Assembly: GCA_938039195.1 (NCBI GenBank)
Contig: CALHVK010000007.1
Location: 1-14,167, forward strand
DNA length: 14,167 nucleotides
Source: an uncultured Carnobacteriaceae bacterium
GTDB taxonomy: Bacteria > Bacillota > Bacilli > Lactobacillales > Aerococcaceae
Direction of reading: 5' to 3'
Part shown: positions 1-5,449 of the stretch, piece by piece
How the letters are laid out: the number at the start of each line of letters is the position of its first letter
Numbering within the stretch: the stretch's first letter is position 1
Program-made: the position numbers and the translations under genes
The notes under the pieces: model-generated
Told to the model about the DNA's origin: nothing
Databases searched by the model: none
What the model saw: only the letters and a program-made list of their open reading frames with translations

Positions 1-261
1 GTTATTATCGCTGTCGTTGTAGTAGCGGTAATCGCTCTGATGTTCCGCACAAAACCAAGTGCAGGCGGAGCGGTGAAGCAAACACCATCAACACAAGAGA
101 GTACACCAGTAGAAGAAGCGTACATCCCAGAAGAATTAGAAGAATACTTACGCGAATTGAAACGCAATGGCCAACCGATTAAAGCCATTCAAAAATTACG
201 TAACGTAACAGGAATGAGCTTGTCAGAAGCCAAACAATTTGTCGACGACATTATCATTTAA
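1..261 (+). CDS. Membrane-anchored protein with L7/L12 C-terminal-like segment (5' partial)
   Basis: The frame is open from base 1, so the start lies outside the window. An ATG at 40 falls inside the hydrophobic stretch and is probably not the start. The visible 86 residues begin with a transmembrane segment (VIIAVVVVAVIALMF), followed by a Ser/Thr/Pro-rich linker and an acidic stretch. The C-terminal part (about residues 58-86) reads IKAIQKLRNVTGMSLSEAKQ, which resembles the helix-turn-helix of the ribosomal L7/L12 C-terminal domain (pattern IKxxRxxTGLxLxEAKxxV). In ribosomal L7/L12 that face recruits translation factors. Here it is tethered to the membrane and the rest of L7/L12 is not seen, so it is not the ribosomal stalk protein itself. 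Similar small anchored proteins occur in Firmicutes with no assigned function that I know. The gene ends at a strong terminator. Confidence 0.75.
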   Translation, partial: VIIAVVVVAVIALMFRTKPSAGGAVKQTPSTQESTPVEEAYIPEELEEYLRELKRNGQPIKAIQKLRNVTGMSLSEAKQFVDDIII

Positions 262-268
262 CTATAAC

Positions 269-318
269 AGAGTGCCTGAGCAGGAGACCAAATCCCTCCC
301 GCAGGCACTCTCTTTTTC
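269..318 (+). terminator. Intrinsic terminator of the L7/L12-like gene
   Basis: A 10-bp perfect stem (AGAGTGCCTG at 269-278 with CAGGCACTCT at 302-311) is followed by a T-run at 313-317, eight bases after the stop codon. A short inner GGAG/CTCC pairing can extend it. Confidence 0.9.
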
Positions 319-402
319 ACCTAGCACCTTCTCCTTAGTTGGTTCCCTTCTCCAGCACCATTACCTCCCCCGGACACCAGTCCCTTCTCCGGAGCAGTCC
401 CA

Positions 403-431
403 TTGATCGGGCTTCTTTTTTTATCTTTAAT
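403..431 (+). promoter_or_regulatory. Probable promoter of the structured RNA at 438
   Basis: TTGATC (403-408), a 17-bp spacer and TTTAAT (426-431) form a sigma-A-like promoter. The predicted start about seven bases downstream is at 437-438, exactly the first base of the terminal helix of the RNA. That coincidence is the main support. Confidence 0.6.
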
Positions 432-437
432 AATATA

Positions 438-697
438 CGCCTTACGGATAGCGCGTTAGAGTAGAACACAGACGAAGAACTCCCTGGATTTCATCGTCAT
501 CATAATCGTGTTTCAGCAAGCAATGTGAATTACTGAGGGTTAGGGATTTATCTCTTACCCTCAGTTTGAAGCTTGCTAGACTTGAGACTTCGGCTCAAGT
601 CGGTGCAATGATGATGATAACGATGAAAAAATCCAGAGGAGTTCGAAGAGTGTGTTCCAATCTTTTCATTCATTACCCGTAAGGCGTTCTTATTTTT
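438..697 (+). ncRNA. Structured RNA of unknown family, copy 1 (about 260 nt)
   Basis: No gene covers this stretch, which folds end to end. The terminal helix is CGCCTTACGG (438-447) with CCGTAAGGCG (677-686), followed by a T-run (691-697) that makes it an intrinsic terminator. Next comes a large internal loop (448-463 opposite 658-676), then a long helix: 464-470 with 651-657, a 6x6 GA-rich internal loop, 477-490 with 630-644 (one bulged A), and 491-509 with 608-626. The apex is branched: an extended hairpin closed by AGCAAGC/GCTTGCT (515-521/571-577) holding ACTGAGGGT/ACCCTCAGT (532-540/557-565), and an 8-bp hairpin at 579-601 with a bulged A and a C(UUCG)G tetraloop. A promoter fits its 5' end. 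A homologue lies on the minus strand at 4845-5230. The long stem with an internal loop recalls 6S RNA in outline, but the branched apex does not; I leave it unassigned. Confidence 0.75.
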
Positions 698-703
698 GAG
701 CAT

Positions 704-734
704 AAAAAAAGAGCCCGAGATCAATTCTCAGGCT
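704..734 (-). terminator. Intrinsic terminator of rpsT
   Basis: On the minus strand AGCCTGAG pairs with CTCGGGCT around a 7-nt loop (stem arms 727-734 and 712-719), followed by a run of seven T. It starts six bases after the rpsT stop and meets the structured RNA's terminator head-on. Confidence 0.85.
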
Positions 735-739
735 AATTA

Positions 740-994
740 TTATTTGCTTAATTTTGCAGCAAGACGTGATTTATCACGAGAAGCTTTGTTTTTGTGGATT
801 AATCCTTTAGAAGCAGCTCCGTCGATTGCTTTGTGAGCAGCACGTAATAATTCTTCAGCATTTTCAGCACCTTCAGCTACAGCAGCATTGAATTTTTTGA
901 TAGCTGTACGCATAGCAGAAGTTTGAGCGTTGTTAGCAAGTGTTGACTTTTTGTTAGTACGAACACGTTTGATTTGTGATGCGATATTTGGCAA
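740..994 (-). CDS. rpsT: Small ribosomal subunit protein S20 (bS20)
   Basis: This is ribosomal protein bS20, a primary 16S rRNA binder in early 30S assembly. The 84-residue product begins PNIASQIKRVRTNKK after the initiator and ends HKNKASRDKSRLAAKLSK. Both are S20 hallmarks: an N-terminal basic helix and the conserved (I/L)HKNKAxRxKSRLA segment. I place the start at TTG 994. It gives the family's usual MPNI N terminus and length, and it has a GAGGGG Shine-Dalgarno eight bases upstream. An ATG at 1021 would add nine atypical residues encoded across that ribosome binding site. The use of TTG is notable because bS20 in other bacteria also uses a weak start as part of autoregulation. The gene is monocistronic with its own promoter and terminator. 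Confidence 0.95.
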   Translation of the reverse strand: MPNIASQIKRVRTNKKSTLANNAQTSAMRTAIKKFNAAVAEGAENAEELLRAAHKAIDGAASKGLIHKNKASRDKSRLAAKLSK

Positions 995-1056
995 TGGGTT
1001 CACCCCTCTTTCATTTAACATGTATAATTACTGATCAGTTGTTTCCAACACGAACT

Positions 1057-1085
1057 ATTATACAAAAGTCCTACTTGAATTGCAA
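1057..1085 (-). promoter_or_regulatory. rpsT promoter
   Basis: Read on the minus strand: TTGCAA (1080-1085), a 17-bp spacer, and a perfect TATAAT (1057-1062). Transcription would start near 1050, giving a leader of about 55 nt before the TTG start. Confidence 0.85.
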
Positions 1086-1137
1086 GCAAGGTATTGTGAA
1101 AGAACAAGACGGACAAACGGTAAAACGGACTTAATGA

Positions 1138-1146
1138 TGGTATACT
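1138..1146 (+). promoter_or_regulatory. uvrB promoter, extended -10
   Basis: TGG-TATACT (-10 hexamer 1141-1146) is an extended -10 with no clear -35 at the right distance. The start would be near 1153, only about 15 nt before the ATG, leaving room for the AGAGGTG ribosome binding site. I see no canonical Firmicutes LexA box (CGAAC-N4-GTTCG) here. Confidence 0.55.
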
Positions 1147-1167
1147 AGAAAAGAAAGAGGTGAAGTC

Positions 1168-3150
1168 ATGGATCAATTTAAATTAGTGGCTCCTTACGCA
1201 CCAAATGGAGACCAACCTCAAGCCATCAAAGAACTCGTCGATGGCATTAATAATGGGGTCAAAGAACAGACCTTACTTGGGGCAACGGGAACAGGGAAGA
1301 CGTTCACGATTGCCAATGTGATTCAAGAAGTAAACAAACCAACGCTAGTATTAGCGCATAATAAAACATTAGCTGGCCAGCTGTACGGAGAATTGAAAGA
1401 ATTCTTCCCGGATAATGCGGTCGAATATTTTGTGTCGTACTATGACTACTATCAACCGGAGGCGTATGTTCCTTCTAGTGATACGTATATCGAGAAGGAA
1501 TCGAGCGTCAACGATGAGATTGATAAATTACGTCACTCGGCAACAAGCGCGCTTCTAGAACGTCGCGATGTGATTGTGGTGGCGTCTGTGTCTTCGATTT
1601 ATGGGTTAGTAAACCCAGAAGATTACCGCGATCATGTATTGTCGCTTCGTGAAGGCATGGAAATCGAACGCGATGAATTATTACGCCGATTGGTAGAAAT
1701 GCAATTCGAGCGTAACGACTATGATTTCCGCCGTGGAACTTTCCGTGTTCGTGGGGATGTCGTTGAAATCTTCCTTCCGGGAAATGATGCGACGGCTTTT
1801 CGAATTGAGTTCTTTGGAGACGAAATCGAAGCGATTAAGGAAGTTGATGTGTTGACGGGCGAAATCAAAGCGACCGTGGAACACGTACCTATTTTCCCAG
1901 CAACGCACTTTGTGGCGAATGAGGACCAAATTTCACGGGCCGTGGCTACGATTAAAGAAGAGCTTGCGGAACGATTGAAAGAATTACGAGACGACCATCA
2001 ATTACTCGAAGCACAACGCTTGGAGCAACGGACCAACTATGATATCGAAATGCTCTTAGAGATGGGCTACTGTAACGGGATTGAGAACTACTCTCGTCAT
2101 ATGGATGGCCGACGTCCAGGGCAACCACCGTATACGTTATTAGACTTCTTCCCGAAAGATTCACTCTTCGTGGTCGATGAGTCGCATATTACGATGTCGC
2201 AAATTCGTGGAATGTATAACGGGGACCGTGCTCGTAAGGAGCAGTTGATTAAATACGGCTTCCGTTTACCAAGTGCTCTAGATAACCGTCCATTGCGCTT
2301 TGAAGAGTTCGAGGAGCGTGTGCCGCAAATCATTTACATTTCGGCGACTCCGGGACCTTACGAATTGTCTCATACGCCAAAAGTTACCGAGCAAATCATT
2401 CGTCCAACAGGCTTACTCGATCCGCCAGTGGAAGTTCGTCCAATTAAAGGACAGATTGATGATTTAATTAGTGAAATTAACTTACGTGTCGAACGCAATG
2501 AGCGTGTCTTTATTACGACTTTAACCAAGAAGATGTCTGAGGACTTGACCGACTACTTAGAAGAAGTGGGCATTAAGGTGAAGTACTTGCATAGTGACAT
2601 TAAGACATTGGAACGTACAGAGATTATCCGTAACTTACGACTTGGGGAATTCGACGTGTTGGTCGGAATCAACTTGCTTCGTGAAGGGTTAGACGTGCCG
2701 GAAGTGTCCCTTGTGGCGATTCTGGATGCGGATAAGGAAGGATTCCTTCGTAGTGAACGTTCTCTTGTTCAAACGATTGGACGTGCAGCGCGTAATGCGA
2801 ACGGTCGTGTGATTATGTATGCCGATAAGATTACGGATTCGATGCAAAAAGCGATTGATGAAACGAATCGTCGTCGTGCCATTCAAGAAGCATACAATAA
2901 AGAACATGGTATCGTTCCAAAGACCATCGTGAAGAATATCCGTGATTTAATTGCGATTACGCACGAGGTCGAAAAAGAAGAGGGCCCAACGACTGCCAAA
3001 GACTTCAAGAAGATGACGCAAGAACAACGACGAGAAGCCATCGAATTACTCGAGTTGGACATGCGTGCGGCAGCCAAAGAACTCGATTTCGAGAAAGCAG
3101 CCGATTTACGCGACGTGATTCTCGAATTGCGTGCGGAGTATCGTTTATAA
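1168..3150 (+). CDS. uvrB: Excinuclease ABC subunit B
   Basis: UvrB is the damage-verifying helicase-like subunit of UvrABC nucleotide excision repair: it is loaded by UvrA, then recruits UvrC for dual incision. The 660-residue protein has full family length. Walker A GATGTGKT lies at about residues 38-45. The beta-hairpin inserted behind the lesion strand (YYDYYQPEAYVPSSDTYIEK) lies at about 91-110. Walker B is DESH at 337-340, followed by the SATPG motif and motif VI QTIGRAARN. The C-terminal UVR domain (about 613-655), which contacts UvrC, is intact. ATG 1168 has an AGAGGTG ribosome binding site. A YjbR-family gene follows 12 bases after the stop. uvrA, often the downstream neighbour in Firmicutes, is not here. 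Confidence 0.98.
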   Translation: MDQFKLVAPYAPNGDQPQAIKELVDGINNGVKEQTLLGATGTGKTFTIANVIQEVNKPTLVLAHNKTLAGQLYGELKEFFPDNAVEYFVSYYDYYQPEAYVPSSDTYIEKESSVNDEIDKLRHSATSALLERRDVIVVASVSSIYGLVNPEDYRDHVLSLREGMEIERDELLRRLVEMQFERNDYDFRRGTFRVRGDVVEIFLPGNDATAFRIEFFGDEIEAIKEVDVLTGEIKATVEHVPIFPATHFVANEDQISRAVATIKEELAERLKELRDDHQLLEAQRLEQRTNYDIEMLLEMGYCNGIENYSRHMDGRRPGQPPYTLLDFFPKDSLFVVDESHITMSQIRGMYNGDRARKEQLIKYGFRLPSALDNRPLRFEEFEERVPQIIYISATPGPYELSHTPKVTEQIIRPTGLLDPPVEVRPIKGQIDDLISEINLRVERNERVFITTLTKKMSEDLTDYLEEVGIKVKYLHSDIKTLERTEIIRNLRLGEFDVLVGINLLREGLDVPEVSLVAILDADKEGFLRSERSLVQTIGRAARNANGRVIMYADKITDSMQKAIDETNRRRAIQEAYNKEHGIVPKTIVKNIRDLIAITHEVEKEEGPTTAKDFKKMTQEQRREAIELLELDMRAAAKELDFEKAADLRDVILELRAEYRL

Positions 3151-3162
3151 GAGGACATATTC

Positions 3163-3807
3163 ATGAAATGGACATTAACAAAGGACTTACCAGAACTAGA
3201 AGGAAAAATCTTTCCAAGCCAAATGGAGGGATTTTACTTTCAGGTGGTTCGTGCCAGCAAGAAACAAGGCTTAGAAATGATAGCGCTCGATGATGTGAAC
3301 GAGCGCTATCACTTATTTGATATTCCAACAACGAGTAGCAGTATCGCTCAAGCCTTGCGCGAAGAGGCAGAGGAGCTAGCGTTCCAATGGATGCATCCTG
3401 AGCAATCGGATATTGAAGAAGCGCGCCAGAAGTGGACGAAGTGGATTACCGAAACGATCGTCCCATATCATGGTAATCCGTTTGAGAAGTCGGAGGCAAT
3501 CGGGTTCACGGTTGAAGAAAGTGGCAAATGGTACGCGCTCATGATGGAAGTGCCGCTTCAAAAACTAGGAGTAGCTTCCCAAGCGAATGCCCTCGTTTTG
3601 AACGTGAAGATTCATCCGGAAGATAAGGAACGACTCATAGCGACGGATGGGATTTTCGAAGCCTATCATATGAATAAGAAGCATTGGATTTCAATTGCGC
3701 TAAATGTATGCACAGATGACGCACTCATAAAAGAGTGTATCTATACTAGCTACAAATGTGTCGCAAAGAAAGACAATTCTTTACTTTCAACAAGAGATTC
3801 GCTATAA
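3163..3807 (+). CDS. MmcQ/YjbR-family protein with N-terminal extension
   Basis: The 214-residue product carries a CyaY-like MmcQ/YjbR (formerly DUF419) domain over about residues 90-207. Its hallmarks are the segments GKWYALMMEVP, VLNVKIHPED and AYHMNKKHWISI, followed by a C-terminal helix with SYKCVAKK. Family members are usually about 110-120 residues. The first 85-90 residues here are extra: a short beta-rich stretch (MKWTLTKDLPELEGKIFPSQ) and then an acidic helix. Some YjbR structures suggested DNA binding, but no reaction is established. AGAGGA lies eight bases before the ATG. The 12-bp gap to uvrB implies co-transcription; whether it helps repair is inference only. Confidence 0.85.
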   Translation: MKWTLTKDLPELEGKIFPSQMEGFYFQVVRASKKQGLEMIALDDVNERYHLFDIPTTSSSIAQALREEAEELAFQWMHPEQSDIEEARQKWTKWITETIVPYHGNPFEKSEAIGFTVEESGKWYALMMEVPLQKLGVASQANALVLNVKIHPEDKERLIATDGIFEAYHMNKKHWISIALNVCTDDALIKECIYTSYKCVAKKDNSLLSTRDSL

Positions 3808-3826
3808 TTTTCAACATAGCGTTTTA
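3800..3826 (+). terminator. Weak candidate terminator after the YjbR-family gene
   Basis: CGCTAT (3800-3805) pairs with ATAGCG (3816-3821) around a 10-nt loop and is followed by TTTTA. The stem is short and overlaps the stop codon, so partial read-through into asd is likely. Confidence 0.3.
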
Positions 3827-3845
3827 GCAAAAAGGAGATTTTTTT

Positions 3846-4838
3846 ATGGTAAATATTGCAATTGTAGGAGCGACAGGTGTCGTTGGAACAAAAATGATTG
3901 AACGGTTAGAAGAAAGCAACTTACAAGTAGACCACTTATATCTACTGGCTTCAGCGCGTTCAGCAGGGAAAGTACTACAGTTTAGAGGAAAAGATTATGT
4001 AGTCGAAGAATTAACGGAAGACTCCTTCAAGCGTGATATTGACTACGCCATCTTCTCAGCAGGGGGCGGCACTTCATTGAAATTTGCGCCAATCGCAGAA
4101 CGTGACGGCGTGATTGTCATCGACAACTCAAGCGCATGGAGAATGGATCCAGAGATTGATTTAGTCGTGCCAGAATGTAACGCACCAACATTAGAGCGTA
4201 AGATTATCGCAAATCCAAACTGCTCAACGATTCAATCAGTTGTGCCATTACGTCCATTGCATGATGCATTTGGATTGAAACGTGTGGCGTATACAACTTA
4301 CCAAGCTGTTTCAGGTTCTGGACAAGCAGGGATTAACGATTTAAGAAATGGGGAAAAAGGGGAAGCCCCAACGAACTACCCACACCCAATTTACAATAAT
4401 GTATTGCCACATATCGATGTATTTTTAGAAAATGGCTATACAAAAGAAGAAATGAAAATGATTTTAGAAACACGCAAGATTCTAGGGTTATCAGACGATG
4501 TAGCCGTAACAGCGACTTGTGTACGTGTGCCTGTTTATAACTCGCACTCTGTAGAAATCAATGTGACTTTCGAAAAAGATACAACTCCTGAAGAAATTCG
4601 TGCGATTTTAGAAAAAGCACCAGGAGTGATTGTATTAGATAAACCTGAGGAAAATGTATATCCAACACCATTACAAGCAACTGGACATGATGAAGTGTAT
4701 GTAGGACGTATTCGTCGCGATATCTCTCAACCTAACAGCTTCCACATCTGGTGTGTGGGTGACAATATTCGTAAGGGTGCAGCAAGCAATGCCATCCAAA
4801 TCGCGGAGTATATTGAAGAGCACGGATTACGTAAATGA
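3846..4838 (+). CDS. asd: Aspartate-semialdehyde dehydrogenase
   Basis: Asd reduces L-aspartyl-4-phosphate to aspartate semialdehyde with NADPH. It is the branch-point step toward lysine/diaminopimelate, threonine and methionine, and so it feeds peptidoglycan synthesis. The 330-residue cytoplasmic protein has the N-terminal NADP-binding loop GATGVVG at about 8-14, and SAGGGTS at about 71-77. The catalytic cysteine is in NPNCSTIQ (Cys126). The substrate and active-site segment SGSGQAG follows, with a conserved His in VYNSHSVEI. The length is normal. AAAGGAG sits nine bases before the ATG. No dapA follows; the next feature is a large inverted-repeat RNA element on the other strand. No lysine riboswitch is visible in the short upstream gap (3808-3845). 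Confidence 0.97.
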   Translation: MVNIAIVGATGVVGTKMIERLEESNLQVDHLYLLASARSAGKVLQFRGKDYVVEELTEDSFKRDIDYAIFSAGGGTSLKFAPIAERDGVIVIDNSSAWRMDPEIDLVVPECNAPTLERKIIANPNCSTIQSVVPLRPLHDAFGLKRVAYTTYQAVSGSGQAGINDLRNGEKGEAPTNYPHPIYNNVLPHIDVFLENGYTKEEMKMILETRKILGLSDDVAVTATCVRVPVYNSHSVEINVTFEKDTTPEEIRAILEKAPGVIVLDKPEENVYPTPLQATGHDEVYVGRIRRDISQPNSFHIWCVGDNIRKGAASNAIQIAEYIEEHGLRK

Positions 4839-4844
4839 TTAAAT

Positions 4845-5230
4845 AGAAGACTGGGCATTCAGGGCACAGTATAGTGAATATATGTTGATTACTCCAAATC
4901 TTTACGGATATCTTCATAATAGCTATAACGTTGCACCGGTTCGAGCCTAGGTCTCTCACCTTTAAAGCCTCAAGGGAGCGTACGGAATAAAATTCCTACG
5001 CTCCCTTTAAGCACAGTGGTTGAATGGTATGAGCTGCACTGTAAACAGCTTGCTCATACCTATTCAACTTTGTGGGGGAAAGAAAACGAAACATCCTAGA
5101 TACAATAATGTATCTAGGGTGTTTCTGTCTTTCTCCCTCGCATTTAATGCCATCCCACGTTATGGCTATTATAGAATCCGTAAGATTTTTCGTAATCAGA
5201 TTTTTACAAGAAGGAGTTGCCCAGTCTTCT
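4845..5230 (-). ncRNA. Structured RNA of unknown family, copy 2 (about 386 nt)
   Basis: This fills the asd/exporter gap. Read on the minus strand, the 13-bp terminal helix AGAAGACTGGGCA/TGCCCAGTCTTCT (5218-5230 with 4845-4857) is followed by a large internal loop (5198-5217 opposite 4858-4886). Then come GATTAC/GTAATC (5192-5197/4887-4892), a GAA/GGA internal loop, and a long helix (5157-5189 with 4896-4931). The apex holds three hairpins (5074-5103 with 5110-5138; 5052-5074 with 5012-5033; 4997-5007 with 4972-4982) and then the conserved hairpin 4938-4960. The strand is set by homology to the RNA at 438-697, which has a promoter and T-run on its sense strand. Here neither a clear promoter nor a strong T-run is seen; the 3' flank is only moderately U-rich. 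The alternative is a MITE-like element, because TA dinucleotides flank a 12-bp inverted repeat. Confidence 0.65.
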
Positions 5231-5278
5231 AATAATGATTGATTCCACTACACCCAGCTGGGGGTAAAAAATTAGTTT

Positions 5279-5296
5279 TGTATCATTAATGATACA
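5279..5296. promoter_or_regulatory. 18-bp palindrome upstream of the exporter operon
   Basis: TGTATCATTAATGATACA is a perfect palindrome about 110 bp before the exporter -10. It shares its core with a second palindrome just beyond the end of the operon (8986-9007). It is a candidate operator; the regulator is not identified. Confidence 0.5.
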
Positions 5297-5314
5297 TCTT
5301 TAGTGAGAAAAAGT

Positions 5315-5354
5315 GAGTGTAACATTTTTGTTACGTAACATTATTGTTACACTC
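5315..5354. promoter_or_regulatory. 40-bp double-palindrome operator candidate (four GTAAC half-sites)
   Basis: Two abutting inverted repeats, GTAACATTTTTGTTAC (5319-5334) and GTAACATTATTGTTAC (5335-5350), together form a larger near-perfect palindrome running from GAGTGTAAC to GTTACACTC, centred at 5334/5335. It lies about 55 bp upstream of the exporter -10. The regular half-site spacing suggests cooperative binding by two dimers. It fits neither the GlnR/TnrA box (TGTNA-N7-TNACA) nor the AdcR box. No regulator gene is adjacent. Confidence 0.6.
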
Positions 5355-5407
5355 TGAAAAATCAAAAGCAGGAAGCAAGTTTTTCCGCTTTTGAAGGGGG
5401 TAAAATG

Positions 5408-5416
5408 TGATACAAT
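5408..5416 (+). promoter_or_regulatory. Extended -10 promoter of the exporter operon
   Basis: TGA-TACAAT (-10 hexamer 5411-5416) is an extended -10. The nearest -35-like hexamer, TTGAAG (5391-5396), has only a 14-bp spacer, so the core promoter looks weak and could need an activator. The predicted start (about 5423) makes the ATG at 5426 leaderless, which favours the GTG at 5450. Confidence 0.55.
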
Positions 5417-5449
5417 AAAAGTACTATGGATGTAAAAGGAAGTACGCGT

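Noticed and set aside
391..421. Candidate terminator before the T-run at 415-422
   Set aside because: Only CCC/GGG pairing can be drawn next to the T-run, and a strong terminator already exists at 269-318.
438..697. 6S RNA, tmRNA, RNase P RNA or SRP RNA identity for copy 1
   Set aside because: The stem with internal loop recalls 6S RNA, but the branched apex and conserved hairpin do not fit. No tmRNA tag frame, RNase P GAGGAAAGUCC or SRP GGAA-loop signature was seen.
995..1021. ATG-initiated longer S20
   Set aside because: The extra nine residues are unlike S20 and are encoded over the ribosome binding site of the TTG start.
4929..4955. GGTTCGAGCC on the plus strand resembles a tRNA T-arm
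   Set aside because: No acceptor, anticodon or D-arm surrounds it, and the TTCGA is not conserved in the homologous block at 584-610.
4732..4959. 75-codon minus-strand frame over the asd end
   Set aside because: It overlaps the asd 3' end and the RNA element's conserved core; no ribosome binding site or recognisable domain.
4839..5230. Possible lysine, T-box, SAM or cobalamin riboswitch near asd
   Set aside because: The conserved boxes of these riboswitches are not visible, the element lies downstream of asd and its conserved strand is the opposite one.
5020..5232. 70-codon open frame on the plus strand inside the asd-side RNA element
   Set aside because: It runs through hairpins of the structured element, has no ribosome binding site and has no protein-like composition.
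5426..5449. ATG at 5426 as start of the first exporter gene
   Set aside because: No Shine-Dalgarno precedes it and it lies about three bases from the predicted transcription start; GTG 5450 has a good ribosome binding site.
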